Positions 18,147 through 27,573 of a stretch of 64,000 nucleotides of DNA are shown here, piece after piece. How positions within the stretch are numbered: position 1 is the first letter of the stretch; the number at the start of each line of letters is the position of its first letter. The stretch lies in NCBI RefSeq assembly GCF_020829645.1, contig NZ_JAIVFS010000021.1, positions 1-64,000 on the forward strand. Reading direction: 5' to 3'. A program made the translations under genes and the position numbers. Below the pieces are notes generated by a model, which saw only the letters and a program-made list of their open reading frames with translations, had not been told where the DNA came from and searched no databases. This DNA is from Nostoc mirabile CHAB5784. GTDB taxonomy: Bacteria; Cyanobacteriota; Cyanobacteriia; Cyanobacteriales; Nostocaceae.

Positions 18147-19049
18147 TTAAAATTCCGAATAGTGTTGCCATGCCAATTTTGCTGCACCCACTATCCCTGC
18201 AAAATTACCTAACTCGGCTGGCAATATTTGTAAACCCACCCTTGATAAAGGCTGAACTCGCTTCTCAATTTCTGCCTTCACTGCTGGTAAGAAAAATTCA
18301 AAGCTGCCACTTATACCACCACCAATGACGATCGCTTGCGGTGTGAGTACATAAATCAAACTCGTCAAACCAATTCCCAAATATCTACCATATTCTTGCC
18401 AAAAAGTCAATGCTGCGATGTCTCCTTGTTGGGCAAGAAAACCCAATTCGACAGGTTCCTTGAGAGTGCGACGGCGAATCGCAGTAGCACAAGCATATTG
18501 TTCCAAAGAGCCTTGATTGCCACTATTACAAATTGGGCCATCAGGATTTAATGAAATTAAACCTAATTCCCCGGCGGCTCCTTGATGTCCAACAAAGAGT
18601 TTGCCATCTAGGATAATTGCGCCACCAACCCCAGTACCTAAAGTTAGCAGAATCAGATTTTGAAAATGGCGACCGGCTCCCAGCCAAGCTTCTCCCAAAA
18701 GAGCGCAATTAGCATCATTAGCGATCGCAGTAGGTTTACCAGTTTTAATTTCTAACCAATCTGCTAAAGGCACATCGACCCATCCAGGTAAGTTAATGGC
18801 GATTTTGGCAATGCGTCCTGCTGCATCGGATGGGCCAGGAGTCCCAACACCAATAGCAACAGCTTGATTATCTGGATCAATTTGAGCGATCGCATCTACG
18901 ATCACCGCCAGCACCGCCTCCGGTGTCGTCGGCTGGGGAGATGCCACAGTCAAAGATAAGAGACAAGTACCATCAGCTGCAAAACGCCCCAGCTTAATTG
19001 CCGTTCCCCCCACATCAATGCCAATTACTTGAATTTTGTCATTTGTCAT
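18147..19049 (-). CDS. ROK family sugar kinase (glucokinase-like)
   Basis: 300 residues. The N-terminal ATP motif is IGIDVGGTAIKLGRF (about 8-22), then AIGVGTPGP, the catalytic region AIANDANCALLGEAWLGAG (Asp about 111) and LTLGTGVGGAIILDGK. Probably phosphorylates glucose. The ROK zinc motif CxCGxxGCxE is degraded to CNSGNQGSLE, with only one Cys left. The start ATG lies inside a TTTGTCA heptamer array, and the first residues MTNDK are repeat-coded, so the original start may differ. Confidence 0.88.
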   Translation of the reverse strand: MTNDKIQVIGIDVGGTAIKLGRFAADGTCLLSLTVASPQPTTPEAVLAVIVDAIAQIDPDNQAVAIGVGTPGPSDAAGRIAKIAINLPGWVDVPLADWLEIKTGKPTAIANDANCALLGEAWLGAGRHFQNLILLTLGTGVGGAIILDGKLFVGHQGAAGELGLISLNPDGPICNSGNQGSLEQYACATAIRRRTLKEPVELGFLAQQGDIAALTFWQEYGRYLGIGLTSLIYVLTPQAIVIGGGISGSFEFFLPAVKAEIEKRVQPLSRVGLQILPAELGNFAGIVGAAKLAWQHYSEF

Positions 19050-19092
19050 TTGTCATTTGTCATTTGTCATTGGGCATTGGGCATTGGTAATT
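19036..19092. repeat. Heptamer array at the ROK gene start
   Basis: TTTGTCA copies followed by TTGGGCA copies. The array supplies the ATG of the ROK kinase on the minus strand. Confidence 0.9.
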
Positions 19093-19159
19093 GGTGAACA
19101 GTTATTACCCATTCCCTATTCCCTATTCTCCAGTTCAAAATCAACAATTCGTCAGGGTT

Positions 19160-19354
19160 TTAGGATTTGGCACGAAAATATTCTAAATTTTCTGTCCTAT
19201 TGGGTGCGAGTCGTAAATTAGCAACAGTCATAGTACGAACACTCAATTGCTCTTGCCAAGCTGTAATTGGCGCACCTCTTAAGATACCAGCAAGAGCAAC
19301 GGAAAGGATAAACCCGCCAGTAGCGGCAGCAATTAACGTTAGATTATCTTTCAT
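19160..19354 (-). CDS. Small single-span membrane protein
   Basis: 64 residues, MKDNLTLIAAATGGFILSVA then a short helix end (LAGILRG), giving one N-terminal membrane helix and a basic C-terminal tail (RLAPNRTENLEYFRAKS). AGAGAG lies about 6 nt before the ATG. Located between the ROK kinase and an ABC permease on the same strand. Function unknown. Confidence 0.55.
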   Translation of the reverse strand: MKDNLTLIAAATGGFILSVALAGILRGAPITAWQEQLSVRTMTVANLRLAPNRTENLEYFRAKS

Positions 19355-19372
19355 ACAAATCTCTCTATTGTT

Positions 19373-19453
19373 TATTTGTCATTTGTCATTTGTCCTTTGT
19401 CTTTTGTCCTTTGTCTAAAACTAATGACCAATGACTAATGACTAATGACTACT
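19373..19453. repeat. Compound heptamer array
   Basis: TTTGTCA, TTTGTCC and ATGACTA/ATGACCA heptamers fill the space between the small membrane protein and the ABC permease. Confidence 0.85.
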
Positions 19454-20345
19454 TTCGGATTCTATTTTCTCTTCGTAATCGGGGATTGACAAATTCATTT
19501 AACCCCTCACCAAGTAGTGATAACCCTACCACCATGAATGTCATGGTTAAACCAGGGAAAAGTGTAGTCCACCAAATGCCAGTAGGTAGAGCTTCTAAGG
19601 CTTGTTTTAAATCATGTCCCCATTCTGCCACTTCTTCGGGGAGTCCTAGCCCCAAAAAACCCAAACCGCCCAACACCAAAATCGCATCAGCAGCGTTGAG
19701 TGTGAATAGAACGGGTACGCTTTGAATGACGTTGAAAAACAGATAACGAGAAAGCACAACCCAAGTAGAAGCGCCCATTGCTTGAGCAGCTTCGATGAAT
19801 ACTTCAGTTTTCACACTCACAGTGTGGTTGCGAACAACGCGGTAATATTGAGGGATGTAGGCAATGCTAATAGCGATCGCTGCATTTAATATCCCACGCC
19901 CCACCACAAACGCCAGTGTCACAGACAGCAGTAGTCCCGGTAGAGTGTAGATGCTATCCATAATAAACAGCAACACTTTATCCAATTTACCGCCGAGATA
20001 ACCACTCAGCATCCCCAAAGGTACACCGATAATCATACTCAGCGCTGTTGCCAAAATCACCACCTGCAAAGCAGCTTGAGCGCCGAACAGCGTGCGGGAG
20101 AACACATCATAGCCCAGACGACTAGTACCAAACCAATGTTTAGCTGAGGGTGGCTCGTGAATTGGATTAGAAAGAAAATCTTTAGGGTTTTGCAGCCATC
20201 CCCAAGCCTGGAATACGGGAGCGAAAAATGCCAGGAAGATGAAAAATAGGGTAATGGCTAACCCGATGAGCATGAGTTTTTGCGAAAGATTGAGACTGTT
20301 GCCAAACTGTAAAAATGTCGGTAGTCGCCGTTTTGTAATGGCCAT
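19449..20345 (-). CDS. ABC transporter permease, DppC/OppC type
   Basis: 298 residues from ATG 20345 (MAITKRRLPTFLQFGNS); the frame is open further upstream, but those residues are not family-like. OppC_N first helix LMLIGLAITLFFIFLAFFAP, then PPSAKHWFGTSRLGYDVFSR typical of DppC, and a BPD_transp_1 domain with the EAA loop EAAQAMGASTWVVLSRYLFF (about 183-202). It imports or exports oligopeptides or similar solutes with partners not in this window. The C-terminus lies against a heptamer array. Confidence 0.9.
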   Translation of the reverse strand: MAITKRRLPTFLQFGNSLNLSQKLMLIGLAITLFFIFLAFFAPVFQAWGWLQNPKDFLSNPIHEPPSAKHWFGTSRLGYDVFSRTLFGAQAALQVVILATALSMIIGVPLGMLSGYLGGKLDKVLLFIMDSIYTLPGLLLSVTLAFVVGRGILNAAIAISIAYIPQYYRVVRNHTVSVKTEVFIEAAQAMGASTWVVLSRYLFFNVIQSVPVLFTLNAADAILVLGGLGFLGLGLPEEVAEWGHDLKQALEALPTGIWWTTLFPGLTMTFMVVGLSLLGEGLNEFVNPRLRRENRIRK

Positions 20346-20572
20346 AAAGCGATCGCCTGGAGCAAAGCTTGATACGCTGACTATTTTACATATCAGATAG
20401 GGGATTGCGTAAACATCGTGAATAAAAGTCCAACTGTTTCGCGGTGGATACAAAGCTAGACTGAGTTAGAGGTGAGATTATGCCTTATTTTTGCTAGAAA
20501 TAAATTACCAGCCGTTGTCACCACAAAGTTTAATTATCCCAAGTAGAGAAAGACCAAGTTAATGGAGGAATT

Positions 20573-20812
20573 ATGAACGCTTACAAAAAATACATCACTA
20601 TTACAGATCCAAGTCAAGTAATATTATCTGATTTACCTTTTCAGGTAGGACAAAGAGTAGAAATAATTATCTTAGCTGAGGATAATCCAAGAGCAGAAAT
20701 TAGTAAAAAACTGAGAGATTTATTTGATAAAACACAGTCGCTTCCGGGAGTACAAGATATTACAGAAGCAGAAATCTCAGCAGAAATTGAAGCTTACCAA
20801 CGCGGGGAATGA
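20573..20812 (+). CDS. Antitoxin-like protein
   Basis: 79 residues with a strand-rich N-terminus (KKYITITDPSQVILSDLPFQ) and an acidic helical C-terminus (ITEAEISAEIEAYQRGE). GGAGG lies about 6 nt before the ATG. It overlaps the PIN toxin gene by 4 nt (ATGA), as expected for a two-gene toxin-antitoxin operon. The role is inferred from this pairing. Confidence 0.75.
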   Translation: MNAYKKYITITDPSQVILSDLPFQVGQRVEIIILAEDNPRAEISKKLRDLFDKTQSLPGVQDITEAEISAEIEAYQRGE

Positions 20813-21222
20813 AAGTTGTTGTTGACACGAATGTTTTAGTTTCTGCTGTCCTTAAGGGTAGAGTACCAAGAGATGTTATTCAGTTTATTTTTGATAATCC
20901 AGATTGGCAATGGATAGCTTCTGAAGAAATTATTGTGGAATATAAAGAAGTCTTAAGCCGAAGCAAATTTAAGTTGACAGATGAGGTGAGAGGTGAATGG
21001 TTTGAAATTATCGATACATTTCTAACGCTAATTGATGTCAATTTTGAAGTTGATTTTCCCAGAGATAGAAAAGATGCAAAGTTTTTAGCTTGTGCTATGG
21101 CAGCAGAAGCAGATTTCTTGATTACGGGTGATTCTGATTTTAATCAGGCGCAAACTTTGGTCAATACAACGATTATTTCTGTATCTTTATTTAACAGGTT
21201 AGTTTGCGATGTCGGGGGGTGA
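20809..21222 (+). CDS. PIN-domain toxin (COG1569 type)
   Basis: 137 residues with PIN acidic residues in VVVDTNVLVSAVLKG (D6), EEIIVEYKEVLSR (E about 44), RKDAKFLACAMA (D about 88) and LITGDSDFNQ. Typical of putative PIN ribonucleases of the COG1569 group. Coupled by an ATGA overlap to the antitoxin-like gene. Confidence 0.85.
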   Translation: MKVVVDTNVLVSAVLKGRVPRDVIQFIFDNPDWQWIASEEIIVEYKEVLSRSKFKLTDEVRGEWFEIIDTFLTLIDVNFEVDFPRDRKDAKFLACAMAAEADFLITGDSDFNQAQTLVNTTIISVSLFNRLVCDVGG

Positions 21223-21285
21223 GTATTGAAAATTAGTAACTGTCAATGATTTTTTACTATTCCCCATTCCCCACTCCCCATTCTC

Positions 21286-22656
21286 TTACAGATTACTTTC
21301 AATCAACTGGCGGTATTCGCTCTTTTGCTTCACACCTTTAACTTCCTTCACCAGTTCCTTATTTTTGAACAATTGAACCGTTGGTGTTCCTGTCACACCT
21401 GCATTTTCAGCAATATCTCGGTCTTTGTCGATGTCAATTTCTACGAAGTGAATTTTGCTGTCAAATTCATCCACCACTTTATTTAAAATTGGTTTCAGGG
21501 TATGGCAAGGGCCGCAACCAGGAGAGACGTATTTAACAAGGAGTAAGCGATCGCTTTCATGGAACAATTTCCGTAAGGCATAACCTCCCTCATGGCGTGT
21601 CGCATCCAATTTAAATCCAGCTTCTTCCTCGGCTTCAGTCTTTTTGGCTGGCTGATGTTCTAATTCATTAACTGCTGTTTCTGGCTGTTGATGGAATTCT
21701 TGAATCAAGCCACTGGATGACAACCAACGTTCTGCCAACATCGCCGCCATACAACCAGTACCCGCAGCCGTAATTGCTTGCCGAAACTCATGATCTTGCA
21801 CGTCGCCAGCAGCAAAAACGCCCTCTATACTGGTTTCTACAGAACCATGCTTGGTGACAACGTAACCTACCTCATCCAGTTCTAACTGACCTTTAAATAG
21901 AGACGTGTTGGGAGTGTGACCAACGGCGTAAAATAAACCCTTGGCGTGCAGTTTGCTCTCTTCACCAGTTTTGGTATTGCGGACTTTCACCCCTTCCATG
22001 TGACCATTACCGAAGATATCCACGGCTTCTGTGTTCCAATGCACTTGGATTTTCGGGTTGTTCAAAACGCGGTCTTGCATAGCTTTAGAAGCCCGCATTT
22101 TATCGGTGCGTACCAACATATTTACCTTGGAACCATACTTGGTGAGGTAAATTGACTCTTCCGCCGCCGAGTCGCCAGCACCAATCACAGCCAATTCTGC
22201 GCCGTGAAAAATCGGTGTTGCACCATCGCAAATTGCACAAGCGGAAATACCTCGACTCCAAAATTCATGTTCGTTGGGTAAACCTAAACGCTTTGCTGTT
22301 GCACCCGTAGCAATGACGATGCTGTTGGTTTTTATTTCCCTCTCTTGCGATCGCACTGTAAATGGACGCTGACTCAAGTCAACTGATATAACATCTTCAG
22401 TATATAGTTCAGCCCCCCAGCGCTCCGCCTGAGCCTTCATCTGATCCATCAGTTCCGGCCCGGTAATCCCTTGGGGAAACCCTGGAAAGTTCTCAACTTC
22501 CGTCGTTGTCATTAGTTGCCCACCAGGTAATCCCCCGGCTTGGAAACCTTCAAATACAACTGGTTTCAGGTTAGCGCGTCCGGCATAAATAGCTGCTGTG
22601 TACCCTGCTGGGCCAGAACCGATAATTACCAAGTTTTCTACAGTTGTGTTAGCCAT
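21286..22656 (-). CDS. NADPH thioredoxin reductase-thioredoxin fusion (NTRC type)
   Basis: 456 residues from ATG 22656 ([18 protein letters not shown]); the ATG six codons upstream is less likely. The reductase part (1-310) has FAD motif [18 protein letters not shown], redox centre CAICDG (about 134-139), NADPH motif [12 protein letters not shown] and the FAD-terminal [21 protein letters not shown] charged linker (310-350) joins a thioredoxin domain with [14 protein letters not shown] (CGPC). NTRC moves electrons from NADPH to 2-Cys peroxiredoxin and other targets and is found in chloroplasts and many cyanobacteria. Both active sites are intact. Confidence 0.95.
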   Translation of the reverse strand: MANTTVENLVIIGSGPAGYTAAIYAGRANLKPVVFEGFQAGGLPGGQLMTTTEVENFPGFPQGITGPELMDQMKAQAERWGAELYTEDVISVDLSQRPFTVRSQEREIKTNSIVIATGATAKRLGLPNEHEFWSRGISACAICDGATPIFHGAELAVIGAGDSAAEESIYLTKYGSKVNMLVRTDKMRASKAMQDRVLNNPKIQVHWNTEAVDIFGNGHMEGVKVRNTKTGEESKLHAKGLFYAVGHTPNTSLFKGQLELDEVGYVVTKHGSVETSIEGVFAAGDVQDHEFRQAITAAGTGCMAAMLAERWLSSSGLIQEFHQQPETAVNELEHQPAKKTEAEEEAGFKLDATRHEGGYALRKLFHESDRLLLVKYVSPGCGPCHTLKPILNKVVDEFDSKIHFVEIDIDKDRDIAENAGVTGTPTVQLFKNKELVKEVKGVKQKSEYRQLIESNL

Positions 22657-22788
22657 GAAAATATACGAACTCATAACGACTACGTTTAATATAGCATAAC
22701 AAACTGTGATTGGCTACGCCGATGGTAAGCGATCGCCAAATGCCTACGGTACTATGCGCTCAACACTTGCCAAAGATACTCTTAACCG

Positions 22789-22971
22789 CTAAAAGTTTTC
22801 TCGCAGATATTTCCTGATAACTTCAATATCTATTTCTAGCAATTCTGCCATTTCTTGAACACTCATACCTCGATCTCTAAGTTTTGGGGCTAATTTCAAT
22901 CTACTCTTTTCCCAGATGTTCTTGTACAATCGAGTAATTGTAAATTCATCTAAATCAAACATGGTTTCAAT
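22789..22971 (-). pseudogene. C-terminal fragment of an Rpn-family gene
   Basis: The frame reads IETMFDLDEFTITRLYKNIW, then KLAPKLRDRGMSVQEMAELL and IDIEVIRKYLRENF with a stop. This closely parallels the end of the adjacent intact gene (IEAMLDLDAF to KYLQEQS). It is a leftover of a tandem duplicate lacking the nuclease core. Confidence 0.85.
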
Positions 22972-23023
22972 TGCTCCTAATATATGTATGTGCCAGTTGC
23001 ATAAGTTACATTATTCTTAATCA

Positions 23024-23809
23024 CTAAGACTGTTCTTGCAGATATTTCTTGATAATTTCAACGTCTAGCTCTAGAAATTCAGCTATTTCTTGAATGCTCA
23101 TACCTTTCTCAACACATTTTGGGGCTAATTTCAGCTTGGTTTCTGGTTCTGTCTTTGCCACGATACTCTCGTACAATCGAGTATTTTTGAATGCATCTAA
23201 ATCAAGCATGGCTTCAATTTCCTCTAAAGTAAGATTGGGAAACTTATAAAATACAATTGCTTGGATAAATGCTAGCACTTTCTTTTGAAGATTTTCATCG
23301 GGAAAGTCTTCTCGTGCCTGAGTAATTAGCTGTTGAGCTAAGGAAGTAGCTTTTGTAGGTGATTCTACAAATAGTTTGGCAATTCCTATCGCCAATGAAT
23401 CTTCAGTACTAGTCGAAAGTTCATTCAGATAAATGCAGCGTAGATGTTGTTCTACTAAAGCCTGATAGCGCGGGTGAGGTGGGGTTTCATGAATGCGGCG
23501 ATCGTAGATAACAATTGCGTACCAGTCTGAGTTTGCGGGTTTATATTGACGGAAGTAAACAAAAATTTCCCCAAAAAGTCGCTCGTAAAAGTCTTCATCT
23601 TTGTAGGTTTGTAATTCAACAAAGTATAAAGGTTCGTTTTCAAATCCCTTGATAGTAGCAAATAAGCCATCTAGACGAAATGATTGTTGTTTGATTTCAG
23701 GCGCAATAAATGTGTAGATATTAGGATTAGTATCAGGTTTGTCAATAAGTTCAAAAAATATCTGTGGTAGTTCCTTAATAAGTTCATAAAAAATTACATC
23801 TGTTTTCAT
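23024..23809 (-). CDS. Rpn family nuclease / DUF2887-like protein
   Basis: 261 residues from ATG 23809 (MKTDVIFYELIKELPQIF); the upstream open extension is not conserved-looking. Restriction-endonuclease-like core: FRLDGLFATIKG (D) followed by LYFVELQTYKDED (ExQ), then FVYFRQYKPANSDWYAIVIY. The C-terminal GMSIQEIAEFLELDVEIIKK looks like a small HTH. Rpn proteins promote RecA-independent recombination in E. coli; the role here is unknown. A fragment of a sister copy follows at 22789. Confidence 0.85.
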   Translation of the reverse strand: MKTDVIFYELIKELPQIFFELIDKPDTNPNIYTFIAPEIKQQSFRLDGLFATIKGFENEPLYFVELQTYKDEDFYERLFGEIFVYFRQYKPANSDWYAIVIYDRRIHETPPHPRYQALVEQHLRCIYLNELSTSTEDSLAIGIAKLFVESPTKATSLAQQLITQAREDFPDENLQKKVLAFIQAIVFYKFPNLTLEEIEAMLDLDAFKNTRLYESIVAKTEPETKLKLAPKCVEKGMSIQEIAEFLELDVEIIKKYLQEQS

Positions 23810-23909
23810 TAATGCTACGAATGGCAAACTATGCAGGCGTTTTTCTTTCAATACAATACATTGTAGCTTTCGTAGGTATGATATAAATAAAAGCGTTATT
23901 TGGTGTATT

Positions 23910-24476
23910 ATGTTCCTCACCATCACCGATTTAGAGCAGTTACACACTGAGCATCCAGAATGGCAGATGGAACTGGTAGAGGGAAAAATCATAGTTTCTT
24001 CGCCATCAGATTACGAGTCAGAGGAAATTGGTACTCGTCTAATTACCTTCTTAAATATCTGGGTTATGTCGCGCAAGCTAGGACGTGTAACTGGTTCTAG
24101 CGCTGGGTTTATCTTGCCGAGTATAGAAGAAGACGATTTGGAAAAAAGAAACCTGCGATCGCGTGACGTGTCTTTTGTTCGGGCGGATCGGCTAAAGAAG
24201 ACCAAGCGCGACTTTGTAGAGTTAGTTCCAGACCTGATGGTTGAGATTAAATCTAAAAGCGACAGAATCAAACCGCTTGAAGAGAAGATTCAGCTATTTT
24301 TGCAACTTGGGTCTATAGTCGGCATATTGATTGACCCTGATAAATTGACAGTAACGGTTTACCGATTAAACCAAGCTCCAGTGGTGTTGGAAAATGGAGA
24401 CACACTTACATTACCGGACTTGCTACCAGGTTGGGAAATGGCGATATCAGAACTGTGGCCACCTGAGTTTGAATAA
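23910..24476 (+). CDS. Uma2 family (DUF820) endonuclease-like protein
   Basis: 188 residues. Core motifs are MELVEGKIIVSSPSDYESEE, the acidic RSRDVSFVRADRL (D), LVPDLMVEIKSKSD (ExK, about 109-122) and ILIDPDKLTVTVYR. Unlike the paralog at 8900, the ExK pair is intact and no coiled-coil tail is present. It starts 100 bp from the divergent Rpn gene. Confidence 0.87.
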   Translation: MFLTITDLEQLHTEHPEWQMELVEGKIIVSSPSDYESEEIGTRLITFLNIWVMSRKLGRVTGSSAGFILPSIEEDDLEKRNLRSRDVSFVRADRLKKTKRDFVELVPDLMVEIKSKSDRIKPLEEKIQLFLQLGSIVGILIDPDKLTVTVYRLNQAPVVLENGDTLTLPDLLPGWEMAISELWPPEFE

Positions 24477-24505
24477 AGCACTCTCACAAACAAAATTGAG
24501 AATCT

Positions 24506-24533
24506 AGCCCCTGGTATACACCAGGGGCTTTTG
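24506..24533 (+). terminator. Rho-independent terminator
   Basis: AGCCCCTGGT pairs perfectly with ACCAGGGGCT around a 4-nt loop, followed by TTT. It lies 30 bp after the Uma2 gene. Confidence 0.85.
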
Positions 24534-24663
24534 AATGCAAGGATTTTGGATTGTGTAACCGCATTCCCCCAAACTTTTTTTCTCAAGGTGATAGGAAAGC
24601 GATCGCAGTTGGGTAAGTTATATCTAGAACACACAACCACATCCTACACCAGGGAAAACACTT

Positions 24664-25209
24664 ATGAAAACCGAATTAAAAGCAAAGTTTCTCCAACACA
24701 TCATCGGCAAAAAGAAGGAAAACGAAGGTTTCACACTTATTGAGTTATTAGTAGTAATTATTATTATCGGTATTTTGTCTGCGATCGCACTACCTTCTTT
24801 CTTGAATCAAGCTAACAAAGGTAAGCAGTCAGAAGCTAAACAATACTCTGGTTCTATGAACCGCGCTCAACAAGCATATTTCCTAGAAAATGGTGAATTT
24901 ACCACTGACTTGAATAAATTAGGGATGGGTATTAGAAGCCAAACCGAGAACTATAAATACGAAATTGGCAGTGCGACCAGTAACAATGGCGTTGCTAACA
25001 ATGGTATCTCTCTGAAAGCACCACTGAAATCTTATGTAGGTGTTGTGGCTTTATCCACTCAACAATCTACTAGTGAAGCAACTACTTTGGCAGTTTTGTG
25101 TGAGTCTACTAATGTTGGCGTTGGTACAAAACAAAACGCAGCATTTACTTCTACAACCCCAGTAGAACCGGATTGTCCGACAGGCTACGAACAACTGAAA
25201 TCTAAATAA
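24664..25209 (+). CDS. Type IV pilin-like protein
   Basis: 181 residues. The class III leader ends KKKENEG, with cleavage before FTLIELLVVIIIIGILSAIA. Glu5 of the mature chain (FTLIE) is present and the hydrophobic alpha-1 helix continues SFLNQANKGKQSEAKQYSG. The globular domain has two Cys (VLCES, EPDCPTGYEQL) that could form the C-terminal D-loop disulfide. Processed by PilD and assembled into pili or pseudopili. Strong terminators lie on both sides, so it is transcribed alone. It is followed by a SPINDLY-type transferase, which suggests glycosylation. Confidence 0.92.
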   Translation: MKTELKAKFLQHIIGKKKENEGFTLIELLVVIIIIGILSAIALPSFLNQANKGKQSEAKQYSGSMNRAQQAYFLENGEFTTDLNKLGMGIRSQTENYKYEIGSATSNNGVANNGISLKAPLKSYVGVVALSTQQSTSEATTLAVLCESTNVGVGTKQNAAFTSTTPVEPDCPTGYEQLKSK

Positions 25210-25249
25210 AAATGCTTAGTTGTATCAACTTTGATTGAACATGTAATGG

Positions 25250-25281
25250 AGTGGGTAGTGTAAACTACCCACTTTGATTTT
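25250..25281 (+). terminator. Rho-independent terminator after pilin gene
   Basis: AGTGGGTAGT pairs with ACTACCCACT around a 4-nt loop (GTAA), then TTTGATTTTGTTTT. Confidence 0.88.
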
Positions 25282-25323
25282 GTTTTAAATTCACCTAATA
25301 ATACTCTTCTGGGATTCTTGGCT

Positions 25324-27534
25324 ATGACTTCTGTACAAATTCATACTAATATTACCCTTTTTGAACAGCAAGCCCAACAATATTTTATCAAAGGTAACTA
25401 CAGTCATGCTACTAGTTGTTATGAGCAAGCTATTGAAGCAGAACCAGAAGTGAAAATGCACTACTGGAATTTAGGATTAATGTTGCTCTTGCAGGAGCAA
25501 GAAGCAGAAGCGCAGATGATTTGGATGCTGGGTATCGCTGAAGGAGAAGCCCACCAAGTTGAACAATGGACAGTTGAATTGTTACAGGTTCTGCAAACTG
25601 AGGCTGAACGCAGGGAGACACTAGCAGATTATTCAGTTGCTTGGGCAATTCGTCAACATATCCGGGAAATAAATCCCATAGATGTTAACAATCTATTGTA
25701 TTTAATTGAGCTAGCTATCCAACTGGAAACATTTACAGGTGATGAATTAAATTCTCTAGACGTGATTGAGTTGCTTCAGTCAGAAGTAAATGTAGATGTT
25801 CAACTATTATTACAAGTGTTTGAGAATATTCTCAATTATGCTCCTTTGCATCCCTCCATTTTGGAGTTTGCAAAAGCTTGTTTAGCTCATGTTTGTGAAC
25901 CTAAATCTTTTATTAATATTTTAATTCCAGCTACAGTTAAAATCGCTCAGTCAATGTGGGAGCCACAAATTGCATCGCACCTAATTCAGCTAGGTTTAAA
26001 CCTGGAGCCTAAAAATTTGGAGATTTTGCGGCATTTGACTGCTTTTTATCTTAAGGCTGGTGATTATAATCAAGGTATAGAAACAGCTAAGTTATGCTAT
26101 TCCTTATCTACTACATTACTCGATCAAATATTTGCAACACATCTGCTGCAACGAGGATTAATGGATGCTCCTGGTTATTGGCAGGAAGCTTGTGGAGTTT
26201 TGCAGCAGCAAGAACATTTACTTAAATCTTTAATAGCAGAACAACCTACAAATATTGTAGCAACTAGGGTTCTTCGTCTATTTAATGCCAACTATTTTGC
26301 ACCATACTTACAAGATGATCCTTATAAAAATAGACAAATTCAAAATCAAGTGGCACAACTTTGTCAACTTAATGTACAAGAGTATGCCAGTGAAGTAATA
26401 CAGCAGTATAAACAACGTAATTCACAAAAAATAAATAAGCCAAGAAAAATTGGATACCTATCCCATTGTTTATCTAGACATTCAGTGGGCTGGTTGGCGC
26501 GGTGGTTGATTCAGCATCATAACCATGAAAAATTTGATGTTTATGGCTATTTTGTAAATTATAAACAGATAAACGATCCGCTACAAGAATGGTATAGTCA
26601 GCAATTCACTAAAGCTTATAAAGGTGGAATCTATAGTGAAGATATCGCTGAAAAAATTTACCAAGATGAAATTGATATCTTAATAGATTTGGATAGCATC
26701 ACTCTAGATGTAACTTGTGAAATCATGGCGCTAAAACCTGCACCTGTGCAAGTAACATGGTTGGGTTGGGATGCTTCGGGAATACCAGCAGTTGATTACT
26801 TTATTGCTGACCCTTATGTTTTGCCAGAATCTGCTCAGGGATATTATACAGAAAAAATCTGGAGATTGCCCCAAACTTATATAGCAGTAGATGGTTTTGA
26901 GGTGGGTGTACCAACTTTACGGCGGGATTCTTTAGATATTCCTAATGATGCTGTCGTCTATCTCAGCGCTCAGAGAGGATTTAAGCGCCACCCTGATACA
27001 GCGCGATCGCAAATGAAAATTATCAAAGAAGTTCCCAATAGCTATTTCTTGATTAAAGGATTAGCCGATTCTGAAGCTGTACAGAAATTTTTTATGCAGC
27101 TAGCAGAAGAAGAAGGTGTAGAGTGTTCACGTCTGCGTTTTGTGCCGTTAGATACCTCTGAGGCTGTCCATAGAGCAAATTTAACTATTGCTGATGTTGT
27201 ATTAGATACTTTTCCCTACAACGGAGCTACGACAACCCTAGAAACACTCTGGATGGGCATCCCCTTAGTAACCAGAGTTGGACAGCAATTTGCGGCTCGT
27301 AATAGTTACACCATGATGATGAATGTAGGTGTGGCAGAAGGTATTGCTTGGACAGATGAAGAATATATAGAGTGGGGCGTGCGCTTGGGGAAAGATGAAG
27401 CTTTACGCCAGCAGGTGGCTTTGAAACTGAAAGCATCTCGACAAACAGCACCCCTGTGGAATGGTAAGCAGTTTACTCGTGAGATGGAGAAGGCTTACCA
27501 GCAGATGTGGCAAAGGTATATTGACGGAAAATAA
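25324..27534 (+). CDS. TPR / SPINDLY-type O-GlcNAc transferase-like protein
   Basis: 736 residues from ATG 25324 (TTG 25318 is the alternative). The N-terminal TPR module (about 5-130: FIKGNYSHATSCYEQAIEAE) is followed by helical repeats, then a GT41 catalytic domain (about 370-730) with IGYLSHCLSRHSVGWL, PVQVTWLGWDASGIPAVDYF, RGFKRHPDTARSQMKII and VLDTFPYNGATTTLETLWMG. Likely transfers a sugar to Ser/Thr of proteins. The TPR module matches that of the methyltransferase at 35826. Its place directly after a pilin gene suggests pilin or another surface protein as substrate (inference). Confidence 0.9.
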   Translation: MTSVQIHTNITLFEQQAQQYFIKGNYSHATSCYEQAIEAEPEVKMHYWNLGLMLLLQEQEAEAQMIWMLGIAEGEAHQVEQWTVELLQVLQTEAERRETLADYSVAWAIRQHIREINPIDVNNLLYLIELAIQLETFTGDELNSLDVIELLQSEVNVDVQLLLQVFENILNYAPLHPSILEFAKACLAHVCEPKSFINILIPATVKIAQSMWEPQIASHLIQLGLNLEPKNLEILRHLTAFYLKAGDYNQGIETAKLCYSLSTTLLDQIFATHLLQRGLMDAPGYWQEACGVLQQQEHLLKSLIAEQPTNIVATRVLRLFNANYFAPYLQDDPYKNRQIQNQVAQLCQLNVQEYASEVIQQYKQRNSQKINKPRKIGYLSHCLSRHSVGWLARWLIQHHNHEKFDVYGYFVNYKQINDPLQEWYSQQFTKAYKGGIYSEDIAEKIYQDEIDILIDLDSITLDVTCEIMALKPAPVQVTWLGWDASGIPAVDYFIADPYVLPESAQGYYTEKIWRLPQTYIAVDGFEVGVPTLRRDSLDIPNDAVVYLSAQRGFKRHPDTARSQMKIIKEVPNSYFLIKGLADSEAVQKFFMQLAEEEGVECSRLRFVPLDTSEAVHRANLTIADVVLDTFPYNGATTTLETLWMGIPLVTRVGQQFAARNSYTMMMNVGVAEGIAWTDEEYIEWGVRLGKDEALRQQVALKLKASRQTAPLWNGKQFTREMEKAYQQMWQRYIDGK

Positions 27535-27573
27535 GCTCGTAGTGAGCGCTTGAGCGTTCAAAATAACCTCTAA

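Noticed and set aside
23810-23992. N-terminal extension of the Rpn-type protein
   Set aside because: Runs through the promoter region into the divergent Uma2 gene; Cys-rich and not family-like.
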